Source: Acidobacteriota bacterium | GTDB lineage: Bacteria > Acidobacteriota > Terriglobia > Bryobacterales > Bryobacteraceae | Assembly: GCA_021788955.1 (NCBI GenBank) | Contig: JAJYKC010000170.1 | Coordinates: 1-6,163 of the forward strand | Direction of reading: 5' to 3' | Length of the DNA: 6,163 bases | Shown here: in pieces, positions 1 to 6,163 of the stretch | How positions within the stretch are numbered: the first letter of the stretch is position 1 | Layout: every line of letters starts with the position of its first letter | The notes under the pieces: model-generated | Told to the model about the DNA's origin: nothing | Seen by the model: the letters and a program-made list of their open reading frames with translations, nothing else | Databases searched by the model: none | Translations under genes and position numbers: made by a program

Positions 1-482
1 CCGACGCCGACCTCGACAACGACGGCGTCGTGAATTGGTCCGACGTGACCCTCGTCGAATCGAACCTCCCGGCCGGCAATTCCTGCGTATTCGCCATGGG
101 CTTCAACACCATGAGCGCGGCCGTCACCACCATCGGCAAGTCGCCTAACTTCAACCTGTCTTCCGCTTTCACCCTGAATCCCGACAGCACCGGACTGGAT
201 CTGGCCACCGCGTCGTTCTCGCTCATGGTCGGCGCCTACAGCGTCACCGTTCCGGCGGGCTCCTTCACCCTGGCACAACACGGACCCTACCAGGGGCAGT
301 GGGTCTACTCCGGCGCATCCCAGAACGTCCATCTCAGCGTTCAAATCCAGCCTTCCGGCGCGAACGCATTCGTACTGAACGCAACCGCGGTCGGCCCAGG
401 GCTGACGCCGCTGCCCAATCCGGTGAAGGTCAGGATCCAGGTCGGCGCCAATGGAGGAACCATCTCCGTCGTTCCGAATTAG
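1..482 (+). CDS. C-terminal part of a probable exported protein with a calcium-binding loop (5' end outside window)
   Basis: The reading frame is open from the first full codon (position 3) to the TAG at 480-482, so the start lies upstream of the window. The GTG at 30 is not a credible start because it falls inside a motif. Codons 9-44 encode DLDNDGVVNWSD, a 12-residue EF-hand/dockerin-like loop with Asp at loop positions 1, 3, 5 and 12, Gly at 6 and Asn at 9, which typically binds Ca2+. The remaining roughly 145 residues are rich in Ser, Thr, Val and Gly, with alternating hydrophobic stretches (for example YSVTVPAGSF and NPVKVRIQVGANGG) that suggest a beta-sandwich domain. No membrane segment or sorting signal is visible in this part. 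Secretion and the function of the missing N-terminal part are inferences; the enzyme or adhesin type cannot be told. A strong terminator follows 75 bp downstream. Confidence 0.72.
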   Translation, partial: DADLDNDGVVNWSDVTLVESNLPAGNSCVFAMGFNTMSAAVTTIGKSPNFNLSSAFTLNPDSTGLDLATASFSLMVGAYSVTVPAGSFTLAQHGPYQGQWVYSGASQNVHLSVQIQPSGANAFVLNATAVGPGLTPLPNPVKVRIQVGANGGTISVVPN

Positions 483-556
483 CGCACAGGGCCGTGAGCG
501 GCGCAAGCCGCGCGGCTCCGTCGTGCGCGATAAGAAAAGAACGGGCTCATCCCGGC

Positions 557-585
557 AAAGCCCCGGCGGATTCCGCCGGGGCTTT
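557..585 (+). terminator. Rho-independent terminator hairpin
   Basis: A perfect 13-bp inverted repeat (AAAGCCCCGGCGG and CCGCCGGGGCTTT) is separated by a 3-nt loop, ATT. The stem is very GC-rich and ends in TTT followed by CTC. It lies 75 bp after the stop at 482 and about 180 bp before the next promoter, so it probably ends the upstream transcript. The A/T-flanked symmetry means it could also work on the minus strand. The T-tract is short, so termination strength is inferred from the stem. Confidence 0.85.
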
Positions 586-760
586 CTCACGCCGCAGCCC
601 ACGCACCGGCCCCGTACTCGTCGTCTTACTTCCGCATCGTCGCGTCCTGGTCGGGCACAACAATGCGGACCCCGTGTCCATCAATTAAAGGCTGCGCGTG
701 CCGATTCGCCGAAAGGCCTCCGTGAGTGCACTGCCGAAGACACACTCAACCGGATTCCAG
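586..760. other. Intergenic stretch with no supportable gene
   Basis: This stretch lies between the terminator and the promoter/operator region. Open frames cross it on both strands, but they continue out of frame into neighbouring genes and lack ribosome-binding sites and family motifs. The only suggestive piece is about 20 codons on the minus strand (688 down to a TAA at 626-628) that read like a protein tail. No RNA gene, repeat or second promoter was seen. Confidence 0.5.
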
Positions 761-781
761 TCTCCTTGACGGGAGAGGAGA
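761..781. promoter_or_regulatory. Operator-like inverted repeat, copy 1 (over the -35 element)
   Basis: TCTCCT (761-766) and its exact complement AGGAGA (776-781) are separated by 9 bases. The element covers the TTGACG -35 box. It has the same arm sequence and the same arm spacing as the copy at 793-813, and the two copies agree at 16 of 21 positions. A PadR dimer with winged helices could bind such a dyad; that this PadR does so is inference from position and symmetry. Confidence 0.6.
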
Positions 782-795
782 GCGCGTGTTATTCT
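766..795 (+). promoter_or_regulatory. Candidate sigma70-like promoter of the padR-permease operon
   Basis: TTGACG at 766-771 matches 5 of 6 bases of the -35 consensus. TATTCT at 790-795 matches 4 of 6 of the -10 consensus. The spacer is 18 bp. Transcription would begin near 801-804, just before the AGGAGA at 808-813. The position fits a short 5' leader for the padR gene. Both elements are overlapped by inverted repeats, as expected for an autorepressed promoter. The promoter is inferred from sequence only. Confidence 0.6.
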
Positions 796-813
796 CCTTT
801 CGCGGATAGGAGA
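793..813. promoter_or_regulatory. Operator-like inverted repeat, copy 2 (over the -10 element, start point and Shine-Dalgarno)
   Basis: TCTCCT (793-798) and AGGAGA (808-813) are separated by 9 bases, with extra symmetric pairs at 800/806 and 801/805. The element overlaps the end of the -10 box and the predicted transcription start. It begins exactly 32 bp after copy 1, about three helical turns, so two bound dimers would sit on the same DNA face. The downstream arm also serves as the ribosome-binding site. Confidence 0.65.
808..813 (+). promoter_or_regulatory. Shine-Dalgarno sequence AGGAGA with no start codon at the usual distance
   Basis: AGGAGA is a strong anti-16S match. A start would be expected around 819-823, exactly where PadR family similarity begins (TKPVELPQGTLE, from 823). 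However, the codon at 820-822 is CTT, and no ATG, GTG or TTG occurs in any frame from 814 to 858. Confidence 0.6.
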
Positions 814-858
814 GAGCCTCTTACGAAACCGGTCGAGCTCCCGCAGGGCACACTCGAG

Positions 859-1161
859 ATGCTTATCCTCAAGGCGGTCTCGCTCGGGCCGCTGCATGGC
901 TACGGCATCCTCCTGCGCATCCAGCAGATCTCCGGCGAGCGCCTCGAAATTCTGCAGGGGTCCTTCTACACCGCCATCTATCGTCTCGAGTGCCGGGGCT
1001 GGCTCAAAGGCGAGTGGGGTGAGTCGGAGAACAATCGCCGCGCCCGCTTTTACTCGCTCACCGCTGCCGGTAGGCGTCAGCTTAAGACCGAGACCGCCAA
1101 ATGGACCGACATGGCCGCTGTCGTAGCCGCCATTCTCGACAAGAAGGCGGATGAGATATGA
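859..1161 (+). CDS. PadR-family transcriptional regulator
   Basis: This is a small winged-helix DNA-binding protein of the PadR family, in the subgroup found beside ADOP permeases in Acidobacteria; it is a likely repressor of its own operon. From ATG 859 it has 100 residues. Family similarity begins about 12 codons earlier (TKPVELPQGTLE, from 823), in the first helix. Recognisable blocks are [51 protein letters not shown] (wing) and a C-terminal helix ending KKADEI. ATG 859 was chosen as the first canonical start after the promoter and Shine-Dalgarno; it has only a weak AGGG 10 bp upstream. The one other in-frame start near the promoter, TTG 766, is the -35 box itself and has no ribosome-binding site. 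The start is therefore unresolved. Usual family length is about 110 residues. In the recognition-helix region the common LYPAL-type motif reads FYTAI. The stop overlaps the permease start by ATGA. Family assignment is secure; the start and repressor role are inferred. Confidence 0.85.
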   Translation: MLILKAVSLGPLHGYGILLRIQQISGERLEILQGSFYTAIYRLECRGWLKGEWGESENNRRARFYSLTAAGRRQLKTETAKWTDMAAVVAAILDKKADEI

Positions 1162-3845
1162 GTCTCCTCGCCGCAATTCTTAAACTCTGGCGCGCTCTCG
1201 CGCCACGCACCCCCAGCGATGTCGAAGAAGAGTTTCGTTCTACACTCGACGCCTGCCAGGAAGATTTAATCCGCCATGGCATCCCCGAAGAAGAAGCCCG
1301 TCGCAAAGCCCGCATCGCCCTCGGCCAGCCCGCCGCCCAAAACGAAACGTACCGCGACGCCATCGGCCTCCGCCTCTTCGACGAATTAGGCGGAGACATC
1401 CGCTACGGTCTTCGCGCCCTGCGCCGCAATCCTGGCTTCGCTGCTGTCGCCGTGCTCTCACTCGCGCTCGGCATCGGCGCCACCACGGCGATGTTCTCGC
1501 TCATTTATGCCGTTCTGCTGCACCCGTTTCCCTACGCCGATGCTGGCCGCATTATGAACCCCGTCATCATCGACGAGCAAAATCCGGACGAGCCTCGATG
1601 GTTTCCCGTCGACAAGGCACAGTTTGATGAGCTGCGCCTCGCGGCCCCGGTTGCTTCGTTGCTGGGCTTCAATAACTCTCACATGGAGATCACCAGCGCC
1701 GCACTGCCGGAAGACGTCTTTGGCGTCTACCTCACAGAGAATGCCGGGACTTTCTTTGGCGTACGCCCGCTTCTCGGTCGCAACATCGAGCCATCCGATG
1801 CGAACAACGGCGGCCACTCCGTTGTTGTCCTCAACTACCGCTTCTGGCAGCGCCACTATGGCGGCGATCCCCACATCATCGGCCGTACGCTGGAAATCAA
1901 TCGCGCCCCCTACAGCGTCATCGGGGTCATGCCGCGCAGCTTCGCGTTCAATGACACCACCGGCGTCGGCGATGTCTACCTGTCGGCCAGTTCAATGCGG
2001 CGTCTTGCCAACGTTTCCTACTTGGCCTACATACCGTGGATCAAACTCCGGCCCCACTTCACACCTGCCGCCGCCAACTCCGCGCTCGAGCCCATCGTGC
2101 GCCAGTTCGCCAAACAGCATCCCGAGCACTTTCCCGATCACTGGCATCTCGGGCTGCAGCCCATCATCGTGCCTTACCTGCGGACAACCGGGCCGGCCCT
2201 GTCGCTCCTTCTCGCAGGCGTTGTGCTCCTGTTAATCATCGGCTGCGCCAACTGCTCGATTCTTCTGCTGTCCCGTGGCCGCACGCGTCAGCATGAGCTC
2301 GCCATCCGCAGCGCAATCGGCGCCAGTCGCTGGCGCATCGTCCGCCAGTTGCTCGTCGAGGCCCTCGTCATCTCCTCGACCGGCGCCATCCTCGGCGTTG
2401 CTGCGTCTTACTGGCTTGCGAGGCTTCCCTTGTTGCTTTCCCCGGATTCCTTTCCAGCCGAATCCGTGATCCGCACCAACCCTGCTATCCTCGCGTTCTC
2501 CGTCGCGCTCGCGCTGCTCTGCGGCGTCCTTTTCGGTCTTGTCCCCGCATCCCGTCTCTCGCGTCACGATACGGCGCCTATGCTCCCCGGAAGGCAGATT
2601 GGCGTTGTCGCTGCTCCCGCAAAGCATCGCTTCAGTGTTCTCATCGCCGCGCAAGTCGCGCTCACGCTTCTTCTCATGGCCACCGCGGGCACCGCCATCC
2701 GCAGCTTTCTTGAGCTGATGAAGATGCCGCTTGGCTACGATCCGGCAAATGTCATGAAGCTGGGCATCATGCTCCACGTCCACGACCCAGGCGAGTGGAG
2801 CCGTATTCAACCGCGCGAAGCACGCACCGCTTACATCGAGCGGATCCGGGAGAAGATCGCATCCGTCCCCGGTGTCTCCACGGTCGCTGTCGGCACCGAT
2901 GCCACGCCGCCCTATACCGGCGCTGAGAGCTCCGTCAACATCGACGGACTTCGCGATCGCGAGCAGCCGCAGGCCCGCGTCATGCTCGTCGGCAAGCGAT
3001 ATTTCGCTGCGCTCCGCATTCCCCTGCTTCAAGGCCGCGTCTGGAATGCAGATGAAAACACCCGCGGAGACTTCATCGCGGTCGTCAATCGCGCTTTCGC
3101 GGCGCGCTATTTCTCCTCGTCCCAAGCCTTGGGCCGGCAGCTACGCATTCCTGGTCTCACGCGTCAGTACCCCTTCGAGGCCGCCTCCGCGCATAGCACC
3201 GCCTGGCGCCAGATCATCGGCGTCGTCGGCGATGCGCGCAACGATGGCCTTGATCGTCCCGTCGTCCCCGCCATCTACATTCCCTACACCGCTATGATGC
3301 CGCCCTACACTCAGTTCCTCGTCCGCACCCAGCGCGATCCGCTCATCTACCTGCACTCCATCCGCGCCGCTATCGCGTCCGCCGCCTCCGGCCAGGAGAT
3401 TTCCAACGGCGCCCTTCCCCTCAACGAAGCCATCGAGCGCGACGCACAGTACAGTCGACAGCGGCTCTTCTCCATACTGTTTGGCGTCTTCTCGGCCATG
3501 GCGCTCGCGCTCGCGCTGATCGGCATTTTCAGCATCGTCGCTTACTCCGTCGCGCAGCGCACTACGGAGTTCGGCATCCGCCTGGCGCTCGGCGCGCCAC
3601 GCGCTCACGTCCTGTGGGTAGCCGCGCGCATCGCCCTTGTGAGCGCGGCCGCGGGCCTTGTCGTCGGTCTTGCCTTCGACGGCTTGTTCGGTGCCATCCT
3701 CGCCCACTGGATGCAAAGCGCCTTCGCCGCAGGCAGTCTGTTCGCAGCAGCCGCGCTCCTCGCCCTCACCGCACTCCTGGCGTGCCTGCTGCCCGCCCGC
3801 CACGCCATTTCCGTCCCACCCGCCGAAGCTCTCCGCTATCAATAA
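1158..3845 (+). CDS. ADOP-type permease (duplicated MacB/FtsX-like ABC permease)
   Basis: This is an 895-residue inner-membrane protein of the acidobacterial duplicated orphan permease type. Residues 1-90 form a soluble N-terminal prefix domain (for example [12 protein letters not shown]). Then come two MacB-type halves. Half 1 has TM1 at about 94-118, an extracytoplasmic domain to about 347, and TM2-4 at about 348-371, 395-421 and 443-465. Half 2 has TM5 at about 493-515, a second extracytoplasmic domain, and TM6-8 at about 770-800, 817-845 and 860-880. FtsX-type cytoplasmic loops are [20 protein letters not shown] and [18 protein letters not shown], and the protein ends with the typical [17 protein letters not shown]. 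No Walker motif is present and no ATPase gene is in the window, so the energy source and substrate are unknown; this is normal for ADOPs. The ATG overlaps the padR stop (ATGA, 1158-1161) with GAAGG 10 bp upstream, so translational coupling and PadR control are likely. Length and domain order look intact. Confidence 0.93.
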   Translation: MSLLAAILKLWRALAPRTPSDVEEEFRSTLDACQEDLIRHGIPEEEARRKARIALGQPAAQNETYRDAIGLRLFDELGGDIRYGLRALRRNPGFAAVAVLSLALGIGATTAMFSLIYAVLLHPFPYADAGRIMNPVIIDEQNPDEPRWFPVDKAQFDELRLAAPVASLLGFNNSHMEITSAALPEDVFGVYLTENAGTFFGVRPLLGRNIEPSDANNGGHSVVVLNYRFWQRHYGGDPHIIGRTLEINRAPYSVIGVMPRSFAFNDTTGVGDVYLSASSMRRLANVSYLAYIPWIKLRPHFTPAAANSALEPIVRQFAKQHPEHFPDHWHLGLQPIIVPYLRTTGPALSLLLAGVVLLLIIGCANCSILLLSRGRTRQHELAIRSAIGASRWRIVRQLLVEALVISSTGAILGVAASYWLARLPLLLSPDSFPAESVIRTNPAILAFSVALALLCGVLFGLVPASRLSRHDTAPMLPGRQIGVVAAPAKHRFSVLIAAQVALTLLLMATAGTAIRSFLELMKMPLGYDPANVMKLGIMLHVHDPGEWSRIQPREARTAYIERIREKIASVPGVSTVAVGTDATPPYTGAESSVNIDGLRDREQPQARVMLVGKRYFAALRIPLLQGRVWNADENTRGDFIAVVNRAFAARYFSSSQALGRQLRIPGLTRQYPFEAASAHSTAWRQIIGVVGDARNDGLDRPVVPAIYIPYTAMMPPYTQFLVRTQRDPLIYLHSIRAAIASAASGQEISNGALPLNEAIERDAQYSRQRLFSILFGVFSAMALALALIGIFSIVAYSVAQRTTEFGIRLALGAPRAHVLWVAARIALVSAAAGLVVGLAFDGLFGAILAHWMQSAFAAGSLFAAAALLALTALLACLLPARHAISVPPAEALRYQ

Positions 3846-3850
3846 TAAGG

Positions 3851-3869
3851 CTTGCCTTAAGCAGGCAAG
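3851..3869 (+). terminator. Possible terminator hairpin after the permease gene
   Basis: CTTGCCT (3851-3857) and AGGCAAG (3863-3869) form a perfect 7-bp stem with a 5-nt loop, 5 bp after the permease stop. GTTTC follows. The A/G-rich bases before the stem can pair partly with the TTT after it. The stem is short and the T-tract weak, so this is a moderate candidate. Confidence 0.5.
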
Positions 3870-4166
3870 GTTTCATCTGGCGATTGACCGCACGCGGCAA
3901 CGGCACAGACGAACAACGATGCTGGGGTGAGGCAGAACGCCCGGGCGGCGACTTTTGACCGCAGCGTATTGCGCCCCGCGTTGACAAGATAACCTCGCGC
4001 CGCACGCTCCGGTCTGAAATCAGGGCGAGGGTGAACGGAATTCCGGGCGGAAACCGAACAGCTTTTGGCGCGCCCCGCAATGGTATTCGACTTGGCCCCG
4101 AATGATTTGCCATCCTCAAAGCGAGCGCATCCGGCAGACTCCGCCGCGGCATTCCCGTGTCTCACG
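3870..4166. other. Convergent intergenic region with no supportable gene
   Basis: This region lies between the 3' ends of the permease (+) and the kinase/propeller gene (-). Open frames of about 100 codons cross it on the minus strand, but they lack family motifs, a ribosome-binding site or sensible composition, and one runs on into the permease gene. A TTGACA at 3981-3986 has no matching -10 box. A 10-bp palindrome, CGGAATTCCG, lies at 4036-4045. No clear terminator for the minus-strand gene, no RNA gene and no mobile-element end were seen. Confidence 0.5.
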
Positions 4167-4679
4167 TCATCGTTTGTCCGGGTTTGCCGGAGAGACAGCG
4201 TAGATATCTCCGATGTCGAGGTCTTCCGACGTGTAGAGAATCGTGTCCCCGTCAGGCGACACCGACATCGTGCCCGGACCTAAGTACAGACGCCGCGGCG
4301 CCGGACCTACGAAACTCGGCGCGCCAATCTTATCCCTCGCCAGGCTGATGCGATAGAAGCCCGGATTCGGCGCGCTGCGAAGAAAAACCAGGAAGTCGCT
4401 CCCGATCTGCCACGTCCGGTATATCAGTTTCTCCGTCCCGGGAATCGGCTCCTCCGGCCCTCCCTCCACGCGCCGCCGCCACAAACCCTTCCCCGTCGAC
4501 GCCTTCTCGTAGTAAATCCACTTGCCATCCGCGCTTTCCACCGCGCCCCACATCTCCCCTGAGGCAACAGCCACGGGCGGCCCGCCGTTCCTCCGGACTT
4601 TCCACGTCTGCCGGTCCTTACCGCGCGAAAAGTAGATCCATTGGCTATCGCCGGACCAGTTGGGAACCACCGAACCCAC
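4167..4679 (-). pseudogene. C-terminal propeller segment of the kinase gene, out of frame with the rest
   Basis: This frame encodes the last part of the same protein as 4645-6163, shifted by one base. It carries further TolB/WD40-like repeat motifs: VPNWSGDSQWIYFSRG, ADGKWIYYEK and TMSVSPDGDTILYTSEDL. It ends at TGA 4167-4169 after DIYAVSPANPDKR. The in-frame codons just upstream (4680-4712) read GGSALRLTDDT, exactly what normally follows the PTAGG of the upstream frame, so continuity is clear. Its only possible own start is a GTG at 4677-4679 inside a repeat, with no ribosome-binding site. Independent translation is therefore unlikely. It may be part of an intact gene if the 7-C run is a sequencing error. 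It is marked as broken because that is what the sequence shows. Confidence 0.75.
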
Positions 4680-6163
4680 GGTGTCGTCGGTCAGCCGGAG
4701 CGCCGACCCCCCCTGCGGTCGGCATCACATAAATGTTGTCGAATTTCCGCACTCCCTTCGGACCCGGAAAGTCCTGGACCGAATCGTAGGCGATCCAGTT
4801 GCCGTCAGGAGACCACCGCGCGCTGCCGCAATGGCTCCCCAGATGAGTCAACTGCCGCAGCCCGCTGCCGTCCCGGCTCGCCACATACAGTTCAAAGTGT
4901 CCGGAGCGTGCCGACCGGAACAGAATCCGGCCGCCGTCCGGCGAGATGTCCGGTTCGCTGTCCTCTTCGCTCGAGGAGAGCAATTCGGAGACTCGATGCG
5001 TGGAAATATCGAGCTGCCAGATATTGGCATCGACAACGCTGCGGTCATACGCGTATCTCCGCCCCGCAACATCGGTAACCAGGTTAGCGAAGACCCCATC
5101 GCGCAGCTTCGTCATCTGACCCGAAGCTCTCCCATCCGCCTCGATCAGCCAAAGCGCATCGGCGCTGCTGAGCAGGATGGACCGCGAGTCGAGCGTCCAG
5201 GTCGCGGACAAGAGGCCCATTCGAATCTCTCTGCAAGCCGGCGTCCCCAACGCCGCGCCGAGGGCCGCATAGCAGACCTGAGGCCGCAAGACGTTGTAGC
5301 GGAGAAACAGCAGCCGTTTCCCGTCCGGCGACACGACGGGTTGGTAGTCCTGCATATTCTGCGCGTCCGTGAGGTAGGTCTTCGATCCGTCCGCAACCCG
5401 CATCCGAACCAAAGGCCACCCGCGCGGGCCCTTATCGCGTACGATGAGCGCCCGCGAGTCCGGCGTCCACGCAAGTCCCCGGAACCCGCCGTCGTTGAGG
5501 GTTTTCGCCACCATCCGCGCCCGACCTACATCGCCTCCGCTTACCGGCGCGACCCAGACTTCGTCATCGCCGCCATCGAGAACCTGGCGCACCCAGGCCA
5601 GCGATTTCCCGTCTGGCGAGAAGGCCGGCGTCAGGTCCTCATTGGCTTCGTTGGTCAGCCGCCGCGGCTGCGCATCAACCGCGTCGGCGGCTCGGATATA
5701 CAGGTCGTCCTGGCGCCCATCAAGTCCCGACCAAACAAATGCCAACGTACGGCCGTCCGGAGAAAATGCCGGTTGCTGTTCGATGCCGCTGTAGTTCGTC
5801 AGCGCCACCGGCGAGCCCAGCATCGGAACCGCGGGTCCGCCCGGGCGCAACCACAAAAACGCGCCTGCCGCGGCAACGGCCGCAACTCCGCCCGCGCCCC
5901 AAATGACTCGCCTGCGATTTCTCCGGACCGCAAGCGACACCACCTTCTCCATCGCCCGGCCCACCTCCGCCATCGACGGCCGCCGTGCCGGGTCCTTGTC
6001 GAGCATCGCCTGCACGAGCGCGGCGAACCGCTTGCCACCGGGCACCGCCGGCGTCGGATAGTTCACTTCAGCTTGCGCGATGGCGATCGTGGTCCCAACC
6101 GCTGTATCGGCCAAAAACGGATGCTTCTCCGTCGCAAGCTCCACCAGCAGTACACCAAGGGAA
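4645..6163 (-). CDS. Ser/Thr protein kinase with TolB-like beta-propeller (5' end outside window, frameshifted at 3' end)
   Basis: The frame is open from the window edge (SLGVLLVELATEKHPF, kinase subdomain IX) with no start in view; the GTG at 6142-6144 is internal. Kinase subdomains X-XI follow, with the conserved Arg in DKDPARRPSMAEV (about 5970-6000), so only the end of the catalytic domain is present; the ATP loop, HRD and DFG motifs must lie upstream. A basic stretch, RRNRRR, precedes one membrane segment (about 5848-5907). Then come repeats of a PD40/TolB-like propeller, presumably extracytoplasmic: QPAFSPDGRTLAF, TPAFSPDGKSLAW, LAWTPDSRALIV, QPVVSPDGKRLLF, SATWTLDSRSILL, EPDISPDGGRILF and SARWSPDGNWIAY. 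After PTAGG at the 7-C run the frame shifts and ends in an unrelated tail at TGA 4645-4647. With one base removed the frame continues to 4167, giving 664 residues in this window. Such receptor-like kinases are common in Acidobacteria; the ligand and substrates are unknown. Confidence 0.85.
   Translation of the reverse strand, partial: SLGVLLVELATEKHPFLADTAVGTTIAIAQAEVNYPTPAVPGGKRFAALVQAMLDKDPARRPSMAEVGRAMEKVVSLAVRRNRRRVIWGAGGVAAVAAAGAFLWLRPGGPAVPMLGSPVALTNYSGIEQQPAFSPDGRTLAFVWSGLDGRQDDLYIRAADAVDAQPRRLTNEANEDLTPAFSPDGKSLAWVRQVLDGGDDEVWVAPVSGGDVGRARMVAKTLNDGGFRGLAWTPDSRALIVRDKGPRGWPLVRMRVADGSKTYLTDAQNMQDYQPVVSPDGKRLLFLRYNVLRPQVCYAALGAALGTPACREIRMGLLSATWTLDSRSILLSSADALWLIEADGRASGQMTKLRDGVFANLVTDVAGRRYAYDRSVVDANIWQLDISTHRVSELLSSSEEDSEPDISPDGGRILFRSARSGHFELYVASRDGSGLRQLTHLGSHCGSARWSPDGNWIAYDSVQDFPGPKGVRKFDNIYVMPTAGGVGAPADRRHRGFGGSQLVRR
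4707..4713 (-). other. Homopolymer frameshift site (seven C, read as seven G)
   Basis: On the coding strand the sequence reads GCA, then seven G, then TCGGCG. With seven G the frame goes to PTAGGVGAPADRR and soon stops. With six G it reads PTAGGSALRLTDDTVGS, matching the usual propeller repeat junction. The interval 4167-6162 is 1996 nt, one more than a multiple of three. The cause may be a genuine indel, a homopolymer error or slippage. Confidence 0.85.

Noticed and set aside
451..858. An N-terminal extension of the PadR frame, open upstream to an ATG at 451.
   Set aside because: It would overlap the upstream gene and run through a strong terminator and the promoter. It shows no similarity to PadR proteins, and its Arg/Ser/Pro-rich composition is typical of an out-of-frame read.
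685..1176. A 163-codon open frame on the minus strand opposite the padR gene.
   Set aside because: The plus strand here encodes clear PadR motifs. The minus frame has no family motifs and is an antisense shadow in GC-rich DNA.
2232..3125. A 297-codon minus-strand open frame inside the permease gene.
   Set aside because: It lies entirely opposite conserved permease sequence. Its Asp/Arg/Gly-rich composition mirrors the codon bias of the real gene, and it has no domain motif.
3981..3986. TTGACA, a perfect -35 hexamer, in the convergent gap.
   Set aside because: No -10-like hexamer lies 15-19 bp downstream, and no plus-strand gene follows.
4036..4045. 10-bp palindrome CGGAATTCCG as a possible protein-binding site.
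   Set aside because: It is short, single-copy in the region and not near any promoter, so chance is a sufficient explanation.
3857..4165. Minus-strand frame of 102 codons beginning two bases after the kinase/propeller stop.
   Set aside because: It starts at GTG without a ribosome-binding site and has no recognisable motif. A competing frame of similar length covers the same bases, so coding is not supported.
4065..4283. Plus-strand open frame of 72 codons overlapping the end of the kinase/propeller gene.
   Set aside because: It overlaps conserved propeller codons on the other strand and has no ribosome-binding site or family similarity.

Overview
The window looks like chromosomal DNA of an acidobacterium, probably of the Bryobacterales/Solibacter type. 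It is GC-rich. It pairs a small PadR regulator with an 'orphan' duplicated MacB/FtsX-type permease (ADOP), and it also carries a Ser/Thr kinase fused to a TolB-like beta-propeller. All three are hallmark expanded families of Acidobacteriota. The taxonomic call rests on gene content alone.

Layout. (1) Positions 1-482 (+) hold the 3' end of a gene for a probable exported protein: an EF-hand/dockerin-like calcium loop followed by a beta-rich tail. A strong hairpin terminator follows at 557-585. (2) About 175 bp follow with no convincing gene (586-760). (3) A compact control region at 761-813 has a sigma70-like promoter overlaid by two copies of a 21-bp inverted repeat, TCTCCT-N9-AGGAGA. The distal half-site of the second copy also forms the Shine-Dalgarno sequence. 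(4) The padR-like gene ends at 1161 and overlaps by ATGA the 895-codon ADOP permease gene (1158-3845), so the two form a translationally coupled operon. No usual start codon lies at the expected distance from the Shine-Dalgarno; the first ATG is at 859. (5) A modest hairpin (3851-3869) follows the permease. About 300 bp with no supportable gene (3870-4166) separate it from the convergent gene. (6) Positions 4167-6163 (-) hold a kinase/propeller gene whose 5' end lies beyond the window. It contains kinase subdomains IX-XI, one membrane segment and at least ten propeller repeat motifs. It is interrupted by a one-base frameshift in a run of seven C (4707-4713); removing one C restores a continuous frame to the stop at 4167.

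How the genes may work together. The PadR protein probably represses its own promoter through the tandem palindromes and so controls the permease. The permease has no ATPase in the window, as is usual for ADOPs. The kinase/propeller gene is convergent, and nothing in the sequence links it functionally to the operon. The points most worth a second look are the duplicated operator, the missing PadR start codon and the homopolymer frameshift.
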